Positions 52,765-60,688 of a stretch of DNA of 64,000 bases are shown piece by piece. Under the pieces are notes generated by a model. The model worked only from the letters and a program-made list of their open reading frames with translations. It had not been told where the DNA came from and ran no database searches. How positions within the stretch are numbered: the stretch's first letter is position 1; every line of letters begins with the position of its first letter. The stretch is from JANXXV01 sp038230275 (GTDB lineage: Bacteria > Acidobacteriota > Terriglobia > Bryobacterales > Bryobacteraceae). A program made the translations under genes and the position numbers. The DNA is taken from contig JBBRNO010000016.1 of the NCBI GenBank assembly GCA_038230275.1, positions 15,159 to 79,158 of the forward strand, written 5' to 3'.

Positions 52765-54189
52765 TCACCGGCCCGGTGCCGGGAATTGCCGTTTCGCGTC
52801 GTCTAAGACCAGCACCCAATCGCTGCCAAATCCTTCCGAAGGCGGCACGAATTCATGCGTGCCCTGGTTCGGCATGGTTTCCATCTCAATCGAGGTGCCA
52901 TCCCGCGGGCTATACCAATAGGCTTTTACGTGATCGCCAGATATTTTCCCCAGCTTCGCGGTGAACTTGCGCCCCTGCGCACTGTATATGAACAGGTATC
53001 CGTCACCGCGGGTCGCGGAAATGTAATCTGAGCCTTCCAGAGCATTCTCCACAAGCGACTGGTCCGGCACGCGGGAGAGAAATGGCCGGGATTCGATCAA
53101 TGCTCGAACGAGCTGCATCTGTGCCGCGCCAGGTCTATGAATGGCTTCGGTCCAAACAAACAGGGGACCATTCACCGGCTTTCGGCCGGGCTGTTGGTAG
53201 AACTGCCACATCGCATGATTCCCGTAGGTGTGACCAAATGCGCCGGAGAAGACATCCCAATAAGCGCGTTGCCGGATATGTGCGTCGAAGGAATAGCCAT
53301 TGTCCTTGGAGCGGAACGCCAGCGGGTGGTCCTCGTAAAGAGGTTCTCCGTCCATCACCGGTTTTACGGGCGTGCGTTCATAGTCCTTCGTGATTCTTGC
53401 CCAGGGCTGTGAAATGGGCGCCAGTCCGTGGCCGGTCTGGTGCATGTTGAAGTCAAGCCACGCATCGTCATGGAACCACGCTGACGACGATCCCCCGCCG
53501 CGCGGGTGGAAACTCATCAGGACCGCATCGTAATCTTCCTTTCCCGATACCCCGATTGCGATGCCTTTGGCCATCGCGCGCCAGATATCCTCCACACCGT
53601 CCGCTGAACGGTCGCCGCCCAACAGCCAGATGATCCCCTTTTTGCCATAACGCTTGCCCAGAAACTCGCCGTAGCTCTGCGCGTTCTGCACGGTGAAGAC
53701 CGGCATATCATTGCGGCCTTTCGTTACCCACGCTCCCCATGTCGGCAACAGCGCGACGTAGATGCCGCGTTGGTTCGCCTGGTCCACGGCGTAATCGACG
53801 TGATCCCAATAGTCGTACTCCGCAGGCTTGTTCGGATTCGATCCAGACGTGATGGCGGGCTTCGCGGGGTCCCGGTCAATTAGCGGAAGGGAGCCGTAGG
53901 CATTCGGATCGGTCAAGCCGCCGAACTCGGCCAGCGCAACGGCTTGGATCACGTTGAACCGTTGTTTTGCTCTGATATCCAGGTATTCCAGAATCTGCTT
54001 CCGGTTCAACCGGTGAAACAATTCCCAAGCCGTGTCCGCCAGGTAGAAGAACGGCTTCCCATCGGCCTGCACCAGAAATCGCTGGTTGGGACTGACCTTC
54101 AATTGCGGAAGCGGCCGCGGCTTCTCTGCCGCATGGACTACCAGACAAATGAAGGCGCACAGCACGGCGTTCCTGATGGAAATTCGCAT
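52765..54189 (-). CDS. DUF4038 apiosidase-like glycosidase with collagen-binding-like domain
   Basis: From the ATG at 54189 the product is 474 residues with a signal peptide (about 1-20, ending VVHAAEK). The TIM-barrel DUF4038 domain shows NQRFLVQADGKPFFYLADTAWELFHRLNR, FNVIQAVAL, DYWDHVDYAVDQANQRGIYVALLPTWGAWV and KGIIWLLGGDR. FNMHQTGHGL and KPVMDGEPLYE supply the likely acidic residues. A C-terminal Collagen_bind_2 domain follows, with AYWYSPRDGTSIEM. It is predicted to hydrolyse a plant or microbial glycan. It is convergent with the papain-like gene, 6 bases apart. Confidence 0.88.
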   Translation of the reverse strand: MRISIRNAVLCAFICLVVHAAEKPRPLPQLKVSPNQRFLVQADGKPFFYLADTAWELFHRLNRKQILEYLDIRAKQRFNVIQAVALAEFGGLTDPNAYGSLPLIDRDPAKPAITSGSNPNKPAEYDYWDHVDYAVDQANQRGIYVALLPTWGAWVTKGRNDMPVFTVQNAQSYGEFLGKRYGKKGIIWLLGGDRSADGVEDIWRAMAKGIAIGVSGKEDYDAVLMSFHPRGGGSSSAWFHDDAWLDFNMHQTGHGLAPISQPWARITKDYERTPVKPVMDGEPLYEDHPLAFRSKDNGYSFDAHIRQRAYWDVFSGAFGHTYGNHAMWQFYQQPGRKPVNGPLFVWTEAIHRPGAAQMQLVRALIESRPFLSRVPDQSLVENALEGSDYISATRGDGYLFIYSAQGRKFTAKLGKISGDHVKAYWYSPRDGTSIEMETMPNQGTHEFVPPSEGFGSDWVLVLDDAKRQFPAPGR

Positions 54190-54261
54190 AGCTAACAGTA
54201 TGGTGGATGTTATAGTCAGAAGCACACGGAGCGGTGCTCTGCCGCTCGGGAAACGAATGCG

Positions 54262-55025
54262 TCAATCCAAATCGCTGTTGCGTTCTGTGCGTTTGCGCAG
54301 ATCCAGGCGGATGAACAGCCGCTGCTGCTGCGCTCGAATACGCAATTGGTTCAGGTGAACGTGGTGGTTCACAACAAGAAAAGCGACCCCGTTGCGGATC
54401 TGGCCAAGGACGACTTCAGTCTCAGTGAGCGGGGCAAAGCGCAGGCCAACGCGATGGAAGATGCCAAGGTGACTTATACTCTCGGCTATTATCCCGCCGG
54501 CGAAGAGGACAACAAGTTCCGCGAAATCAAAGTCAAAGTGAATCGCGCCGGTGTCACCGCCCGGTATCGCAATGGATAGTTTCCCGCACGCGAGCTACAG
54601 CAGGACGTGAGTTCGCGAAAAGTCCAATTGGCCAGCGCCGCATGGAGTCCTTTGGACGCCACCGCGGTCACGCTATTCGCCCTCATAGACGTTGTAAATG
54701 ACCCTGTGGCCAGCACCGTCGGAGTGGTAGCGCAGGTTGACGCAAGCACTCTCCATTTGGAGCAGAAGGCTGACAAATGGGTAGGAATCGTTGATCTTAT
54801 CTTCGTGCAAAAAGACGAACAGGGCCGCCAATTGGACGGCGGAATTACGGATTCTGTCAGCCTGAATCTGCCGCAGGATTCGTATAAAAAGATTTTGGAA
54901 AAGGGCCTGATCTACCAGCGAAGTTTTCAGAAACAAGCTAGCGCCGCGAATATGCGGATCGCCGTTTGAGACGTCAGCATGGGTTCGGCCGGGTCCATTT
55001 ACTGTCCCGTTCAGCCGGCTGGCGA
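54262..55025 (+). pseudogene. VWFA-related protein, central VWA domain lost and interrupted by stop codons
   Basis: One frame reads: the end of a signal peptide (AVAFCAFAQIQA), the acidobacterial VWFA-protein N-terminus (LLLRSNTQLVQVNVVVHNKKSDPVADLAKDDF), then a jump at about 54440 to the C-terminal part (MEDAKVTYTLGYYPAGEED, IKVKVNRAGVTARYRNG). The expected VWA domain of about 200 residues is missing. The frame then meets TAG (54577-54579), replacing the usual Tyr, continues with a helical C-terminus, and meets TGA (54967-54969) where Arg is expected in RIAV-R-DVS. All three parts stay in the same frame. The gene is dead. Confidence 0.8.
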
Positions 55026-55085
55026 ATTGATCGCTCTGCCCGCCGTGGATGCTATATTCAGAGGCGCGCTGAGTGGAACACACAT

Positions 55086-55841
55086 ATGTATCTAGCCGAC
55101 CTGACCTGGCCCGCAGTGGGCGCACTCAACAAGAACATTCCCGTCGTCATTCCGGTGGCGGCGGTGGAGCAGCACGGCCGTCACTTGCCCGTCTACACAG
55201 ACAGCATTCTGTTGGGTGAGGTGGTGCGCCGGGTAGAGCACGCGTTGGGAGACAATGCGTTGTTCACGCCGCTGCAGTGGCTTGGGAATTCCCACCATCA
55301 TACTGATTATCCGGGCACCCTCTCGGCATCGCCACGGCTCTATCTGGATCTTCTGCGCGACCTGGCGGAGAACATCCTGGCGCACGGGTTCACGCGGCTT
55401 GTATTTCTGAATGGGCATGGCGGCAATGTCACTCCTGGAAAGCAAGCAGTCTTCGAATTGCGCCAGAAATATCGCGAGCGCAAGGACCTGCTGTTGCTGT
55501 TCGCCACCTATTGGGATTTTTCAAAACCGCACGAGGATCTGCCGGGGCTGGCGCAGAACGAGATGGGTCATGCGTGCGAGTGGGAAACTTCCATGATTCT
55601 GCGCGCGACCCCTCACTTGGTGAAAGGCGATGTCACGCATTTGGAAACGGAGCCCTTTGGATTCGGCTTCGGCAATGCCTACCGCGGCTGGGTCACCCAA
55701 GACCGTACGAAAACCGGCCACATCGGATCGCCGCAACATGCATCGGCGGAAAAAGGCGAGCAGCTCTTCGCCACTTTCTCGACCGGGGTGGAACGCTTCC
55801 TGCGCCAAGTGGAACAGTGGGATGGCAAAAGTTGGCAGTAA
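55086..55841 (+). CDS. Creatininase/creatinine amidohydrolase family protein
   Basis: The 251-residue product starts at the ATG 55086. The creatininase fold motifs are IPVAAVEQHGRHLPVYTDS (metal-binding Glu-His-Asp), GNSHHHTDYPGTLS, LVFLNGHGGNVTPGKQA and HACEWETSMILR (Glu). The family contains creatininase and the mycofactocin/FAPy-type amidohydrolases; the substrate here is unknown. The MFS transporter gene begins at its 3' end, and four further genes follow on the same strand, so it is probably the first gene of a catabolic operon. Confidence 0.88.
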   Translation: MYLADLTWPAVGALNKNIPVVIPVAAVEQHGRHLPVYTDSILLGEVVRRVEHALGDNALFTPLQWLGNSHHHTDYPGTLSASPRLYLDLLRDLAENILAHGFTRLVFLNGHGGNVTPGKQAVFELRQKYRERKDLLLLFATYWDFSKPHEDLPGLAQNEMGHACEWETSMILRATPHLVKGDVTHLETEPFGFGFGNAYRGWVTQDRTKTGHIGSPQHASAEKGEQLFATFSTGVERFLRQVEQWDGKSWQ

Positions 55842-57178
55842 GCGGAAGAGCGCGGTGGAAATGGTGGGTCTGCGCGCTGCTGCTGTTCGCCAGTTCCATT
55901 AACTACATGGACCGCATGACGCTGGCCAGCGTCTCCAAGCGGATCATCACTGAGTTCTCGCTGTCCAAAGAGAACTACGGCACGATAGAGCAGTATTTCG
56001 GCTACTCGTTCGCATGTGGAGCCATCCTGTTTGGCTTCATCGTCGATCGTGTCAGTGCGCGCTGGCTCTATCCGCTGGTGCTCTTGTTCTGGTCGGCGGC
56101 AGGACTATTGACCGGGTTCGCCGGAGGTGACGGTGTCGCCGGAAGTGCGCTGGCGGCTATCTGGCACCCTTTTGAAAGCGTGATGGGCGCCGGCTCGGCA
56201 TTCGGAAGCCTGCTGCTTTGCCGCACCATGCTCGGTCTGTTCGAAGCAGGGCACTGGCCCTGCGCTCTTCAAACAACGCAGCGTTTACTCGAACCCAAAG
56301 ATTGGGCGCTGGGGAACAGCATCTTGCAGAGTGGGACTTCCATTGGCGCAATCGCGACTCCGCTGTTCGTCGGCGCCATGCTTTCCAACGCCAAGGGCAG
56401 CTGGCGTCTTCCATTCATACTCATTGGCGCCATGGGACTGGTTTGGGTGGTGGCATGGATTGTGACGATGCGCGGCAGAAGCCTGGCAGCGCCGGAAGCG
56501 GTGGAAGAGGTGAAAGTGCCATGGACGAAATCGCTGGGTAGCGTGTTGAGGGACCATCGTTTCTGGCTGTTGATTGTGGTGGTATCGTGCATCAACGGCA
56601 CATGGACTGTCTTTCGAGTCTGGTTACCGCTGGTATTTCAAGACCCAACGGGCCTGGCCTTTACGGAAGCGCAGACACTGGGACGAATTCTGCCAGCCTA
56701 TTACATCATGACGGATGTGGGCTGCTTGCTTGCCGGCGCGGCAACGGTTTGGCTGCACCGCCGTGGCTCGACGGTATTGAATTCGCGCCGCGTTGTTTTC
56801 ACGGTCTGCGCGCTGATAATGATGCTGGGAATGTTCGTTCCCGGATTGAGCCGCGGCCAGTGGATGATTCCCGGATTGTCCGCGCGCCAGGCGGCTACCG
56901 GCTTGATGATGCTGGTGGCGGCGGGCAGCCTGGGCGTATTCCCCTGCTATTACTCATTCACGCAGGAATTGTCGAAGCAGCACGTGGGCTTGGTCACGGG
57001 AATCCTGTCGTTCTTTGCCTGGGTGGTGCCGTCCAGTCTTCAGCGGCCGCTAGGCGCGCATATCGACCAGACCGGCTCATACGACATCGCTTTTCAAGTG
57101 GGGGCCTGGCCGGCGATTGTTGCGGCAGTGCTACTTTGGATATTCTGGGATTGGCGACATGAGACTCATCAATCTTAA
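55832..57178 (+). CDS. MFS transporter (ACS-like anion:cation symporter type)
   Basis: I take TTG 55832 as start, inside the creatininase 3' end; GTG 55817 is an alternative. The 448-residue protein has twelve predicted helices. NYMDRMTLASVSKRIITEFSLS in helix 1 and RTMLGLFEAGHWPCALQTTQRLLEP before helix 5 are signatures of the ACS family (hexuronate, glycerate and similar sugar-acid transporters). GLVTGILSFFAWVVPSSLQRPLGAHIDQTGSYD is near the end. It should import a small organic anion. The gene overlaps the next gene by 20 bases. Confidence 0.88.
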   Translation: MAVSGRARWKWWVCALLLFASSINYMDRMTLASVSKRIITEFSLSKENYGTIEQYFGYSFACGAILFGFIVDRVSARWLYPLVLLFWSAAGLLTGFAGGDGVAGSALAAIWHPFESVMGAGSAFGSLLLCRTMLGLFEAGHWPCALQTTQRLLEPKDWALGNSILQSGTSIGAIATPLFVGAMLSNAKGSWRLPFILIGAMGLVWVVAWIVTMRGRSLAAPEAVEEVKVPWTKSLGSVLRDHRFWLLIVVVSCINGTWTVFRVWLPLVFQDPTGLAFTEAQTLGRILPAYYIMTDVGCLLAGAATVWLHRRGSTVLNSRRVVFTVCALIMMLGMFVPGLSRGQWMIPGLSARQAATGLMMLVAAGSLGVFPCYYSFTQELSKQHVGLVTGILSFFAWVVPSSLQRPLGAHIDQTGSYDIAFQVGAWPAIVAAVLLWIFWDWRHETHQS

Positions 57179-58352
57179 AGACCCGGTGTTTGTCCGTTGG
57201 TCCGACCCGGAGCCTTCGCACTTCGCGCTACTTGCTGCCGCGTCGATCGATACCGTGCTGCTCGAGCGGGTTGATGCAGTTTTCGAAGCGGCCGCCCGCG
57301 ACGCAAAACTCTCCACGTCGAGGGAGTTCGATACGCCGCCCACGCTCACACGCGGAATGTGGCCAGGCACTCGCCGGGCACCCGGAAGTGACAATCCCGA
57401 TAACGAGGTCGCCAGCGCCAGCCGCGAACCGTGGATCGACGCGAACGGTCACGTGGTCGCCTTCGAACGCGCTTTGCACCCGGACGCGCCAGTTTTACTA
57501 GGTTACCGGCCCGATGATCGCATCATCCCTTTTGACACGCTTGAGCTCGCGCTGGCTGAAGCTCGCGTGCATGGCGGCAATTTCATCCTCACCCTGCAGC
57601 CGCGCTTTCGGGCGGAACTGCTCGCGGGCACTCCAGCCGCGCGCGCCGCATGGGATTCCCTGGGCCAGACTATCCGCTTCCTGAAACAGCATCGCGATCT
57701 GCTGGGCCGTCCCGCGCTCCCCATTATCACCGCGGTTGTCGAGCCAGGCATGCCCACTGCGGAAATTGCAAACTTGCTGCACCGCCGCGGCGCCAGCCCT
57801 TTACTTGTCTCCGGGCAGCAAATCCCTAAGAGTGGAGTGAAAGCGCTGGTGGCGGCCGGAATGAAGCAGGTGCCGGCCTCGGCCTTCGCCTACGCCGCCT
57901 CTGGTGGCAAGGTAATCATTGACACGCCCGCACCGGCTGCCGCGAAGCTAGATAAGCGGGAACAGGATCGCGACTTCTTGTCGTTGGGGACGGGCCGCAT
58001 CATCGCGTATCACAAACGCATCGCCGACCCCAGCGAGTTTGCGCTCGATGTCATCGACGTGATCAATCATCGTCAACGCGCGGTGCGGCTTTGGAATGCG
58101 ATGTCATGCATCCCGCTGGCAACGGCCGGCCCGGCTCCGGGCGAATTGCTGTTGCATGTTCTACAGTACGGAAACGGCGAGTCCACGGAATTGCAGGCTC
58201 GCGTACAAGGCCACTTTTCGCGCGCCGTTATGCTAACGCCGGGCGCGTCCCCGAAATCGTTACAGACCGCGCGCCGCGGCTCCACTACCGAAGTTTTTAT
58301 GCCCACCCCGCGCCGCCTGGCCATCATCCACTTCTCAGGAGCGTTAGGATAA
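57159..58352 (+). CDS. Conserved-looking cytosolic protein of unknown function
   Basis: The 397-residue protein starts at ATG 57159, overlapping the transporter gene by 20 bases. No signal peptide is seen. A Rossmann- or TIM-like alternation of strands and helices can be seen (LALAEARVHGGNFILTLQPRF, LPIITAVVEPGMPTAEIANLLHRRGASPLLVSG, VKALVAAGMKQVPASAFAYA). A beta-rich C-terminus follows, with VQGHFSRAVMLTPGASPKSLQ. I do not recognise the family. Position between MFS transporter and DUF362 Tat protein suggests a role in the same catabolic process. Confidence 0.65.
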   Translation: MRLINLKDPVFVRWSDPEPSHFALLAAASIDTVLLERVDAVFEAAARDAKLSTSREFDTPPTLTRGMWPGTRRAPGSDNPDNEVASASREPWIDANGHVVAFERALHPDAPVLLGYRPDDRIIPFDTLELALAEARVHGGNFILTLQPRFRAELLAGTPAARAAWDSLGQTIRFLKQHRDLLGRPALPIITAVVEPGMPTAEIANLLHRRGASPLLVSGQQIPKSGVKALVAAGMKQVPASAFAYAASGGKVIIDTPAPAAAKLDKREQDRDFLSLGTGRIIAYHKRIADPSEFALDVIDVINHRQRAVRLWNAMSCIPLATAGPAPGELLLHVLQYGNGESTELQARVQGHFSRAVMLTPGASPKSLQTARRGSTTEVFMPTPRRLAIIHFSGALG

Positions 58353-58364
58353 GAGAGCAAAGCC

Positions 58365-59627
58365 ATGGATATTACTCGCCGCAATTTACTGAGTCTGGCA
58401 GCCGCCGCCGCTACCGCCCCCATTCGTATGGCAGGCGCAAGATTGCCGAAGCCGCAATTCGCAGTGCACCCCTTTGTGGAAGCCAATCCCAAAGCCGTCT
58501 TTCTGAAACGCACCAATGTGCCACACAAGATGGATGAGGCGGCGAAGCTGCGCGAGGGGCTTACCTTCGCGCGCGATGTATTCGTACCGGTTGAGACGGC
58601 CGGCATACCAATCACCCATCGTGTGATTTTAAAACCCAACTTCACCAGCGTCCGCAACCAGCGGCCCAATGAAGAGAACTGGGGCACCGGTACCGACCCG
58701 CAATTCTATGAAGGCATCATTATGGGCCTGAAGGAATTGGGGCTGAAGCGTTTTCACTTCCTGGAAGCTAATAATTTTTTCTCGTGGAACTACCGCGGTC
58801 TGGCCGATATCAACGACCGCCACGGCGTCGAAATGAATGAACCCGAACGCCGCGAGCGCAACTTCCGCGACGGCTTTGAAATGTCGTGGACGAAGGTGCC
58901 AGACCCTGTGGTCTACACGCGGATTCCACACTACGCTCCGATCAATGAGCCCGATACCTGGTTGCTGAACATCGCCAAATGGAAATCACACGGCATGTGT
59001 ATGACGCTCTCCACCAAGAACGTACAGGGCTTGGTGGTGAAGCCGTACGTACGTTTCTGTCCGGGATGGAAGATGGTTACCGGAGCGCCCGCATTCATGC
59101 AGCCGGACATCCACGGCAAAGTGGAAGACCGCGTCAATCGCTACTTCGAAAATCACCGCCGCCTGGGCTACGCGCGATACGACAGCCCAGCGAATCTGAG
59201 TCCGATGAATCAGGAAATCTGGGCGCATAAAACTTGCGATAACACGCAAGTGCTTAACCCCGGATTGAACATCATTGAAGGCATCTATGGCCGCGATGGC
59301 GATGGCTTCGGAGTAGGCCAGGACCATCTCACCAATCTGGTGATGTTCGGCAAGGACCGGTTGCGGCTCGACATGATTGGTATGTATCTTGGCGGCCATG
59401 AACCGGGCAATGTCAACCTGTTCCGCATCGCCAAGGAACGCGGGATGCTGGATACGTTCAATCCGTGGGAAGTGCCGGTGTATGAGTGGGTCGCGGGTCA
59501 ACCGGTGCGCCGCAAACTGAGCGATTTCGCGCGTACACCGATGAAGACCTACTATCTGCAGAAGAACGGCGAGCCGGAGTATCACCTGGTAAACGAGCGC
59601 TTCGACTACGACAGAGTGAAAGTGTGA
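58365..59627 (+). CDS. DUF362 family Tat-exported protein
   Basis: The 420-residue protein has a Tat-like start (MDITRRNLLSLAAAAATAPI). The DUF362 domain shows VILKPNFTSVRNQRPNEENWGTGTDPQFYEGIIMGL, FLEANNFFSW, LLNIAKWKSHGMCMTLSTKNVQGLV and NIIEGIYGRDGDGFG. The ferredoxin cysteine clusters present in some DUF362 proteins are absent. The enzymatic role is unknown. Its TGA overlaps the next gene's GTG (GTGA). Confidence 0.85.
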   Translation: MDITRRNLLSLAAAAATAPIRMAGARLPKPQFAVHPFVEANPKAVFLKRTNVPHKMDEAAKLREGLTFARDVFVPVETAGIPITHRVILKPNFTSVRNQRPNEENWGTGTDPQFYEGIIMGLKELGLKRFHFLEANNFFSWNYRGLADINDRHGVEMNEPERRERNFRDGFEMSWTKVPDPVVYTRIPHYAPINEPDTWLLNIAKWKSHGMCMTLSTKNVQGLVVKPYVRFCPGWKMVTGAPAFMQPDIHGKVEDRVNRYFENHRRLGYARYDSPANLSPMNQEIWAHKTCDNTQVLNPGLNIIEGIYGRDGDGFGVGQDHLTNLVMFGKDRLRLDMIGMYLGGHEPGNVNLFRIAKERGMLDTFNPWEVPVYEWVAGQPVRRKLSDFARTPMKTYYLQKNGEPEYHLVNERFDYDRVKV

Positions 59628-60688
59628 AAGCCTTACTGCTACTCGCATTCTGCGCCGTACAAGCGATTGCGATCGAACGCCCCGGTATGGAATTCAAAGT
59701 GTTCCAGTTCCCCGCCGGGCAAATCCCGCGCATCGATGGGAAAACCGATGACTGGGCCATGGTCCCGGAAAGCTATTCCATCGGCATGGATCAATTGAAA
59801 GACACGGTCAACAACGTCCCCATGGACAGGAAAGACCTCGACGTCAAAGTGAAAGTAGGTTGGGTGAAGGGGCTCAACAGGCTTTATTTCCTATACGAAG
59901 CCTACGACAATTATTGGGATTTCAAGAGCACCGATCTGCACAACGACATCTTTGAACTTGTGGTGGATGGCGACCTGTCCGGCGGGCCGTTCATCAAACA
60001 TTTGCATCCGGTGAAGACGTACGATCCGAACGAAGCGCACTTCACATTCCATGGCGTTCACGCGCAGAACTATCACATCTTCACGCCCGCCGAGGGCAAA
60101 GACTGGACCATGGTGTGGGGCTGTGCGCCATGGATCAAGAACCTGCCCTACGCCAACGCGGCCTACAACTACAACTTCAAGCATGGCGAGAGCGGCAAGC
60201 TGATACTGGAGTTTTTCATCACGCCATTCGATTATGCGGCGTATGAAGGCCCGCAGCGATCCGTGGAGTCGAAACTTTCGGAGAACAAAGTCATCGGAAT
60301 GTCTTGGGCGGTGCTGGATTACGATGACGAGAACGCCAAGACGTATCGTGGATTCTGGAATCTTTCGCACAAGACTTCGATGTATGGAAATGCATCGGAC
60401 CTGGTAGCCTTCCGGCTGATGCCAATAGAGGCTGCGTTGCGTAAGCCAGTGGAGGCAGACTGGTCGTTCCAGATCGTGGACATGGAGAGGCGGCTTGTCT
60501 CTTTCAAAGACGAGTCGTACGGCCCGATTACATCGTGGAAGTGGGAGTTCGGTGACGGCAAGACGTCTACAGACCGGCATCCCATTCATCAATACGAAAA
60601 GGCCGGTGAGTACGTGGTGACGTTATACATTGATGGGCCGAAGGGCCCTTCCCGCAGGGCGAAAGTATGGGACGTCGTTTTACGCTAA
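59624..60688 (+). CDS. Secreted protein with CBM9-like and PKD domains
   Basis: The GTG at 59624 overlaps the DUF362 stop and starts a signal peptide (MKALLLLAFCAVQAIA). The 354-residue protein has a CBM9-like beta sandwich (PRIDGKTDDWAMVPESY, VKVKVGWVKGLNRLYFLYEAYDNYWDF, DIFELVVDGDLSGG) and a C-terminal PKD domain (about 275-354, WKWEFGDGKTSTDRHPIHQYEKAGEYVVTLYI). The architecture suggests carbohydrate or surface binding. It overlaps the PSD1 gene start by 22 bases. Confidence 0.8.
   Translation: MKALLLLAFCAVQAIAIERPGMEFKVFQFPAGQIPRIDGKTDDWAMVPESYSIGMDQLKDTVNNVPMDRKDLDVKVKVGWVKGLNRLYFLYEAYDNYWDFKSTDLHNDIFELVVDGDLSGGPFIKHLHPVKTYDPNEAHFTFHGVHAQNYHIFTPAEGKDWTMVWGCAPWIKNLPYANAAYNYNFKHGESGKLILEFFITPFDYAAYEGPQRSVESKLSENKVIGMSWAVLDYDDENAKTYRGFWNLSHKTSMYGNASDLVAFRLMPIEAALRKPVEADWSFQIVDMERRLVSFKDESYGPITSWKWEFGDGKTSTDRHPIHQYEKAGEYVVTLYIDGPKGPSRRAKVWDVVLR

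Noticed and set aside
54967..54969. TGA in the VWFA remnant as a second selenocysteine codon
   Set aside because: The homologous position is arginine, not a redox cysteine, and the same frame also has a TAG and lacks its central domain.
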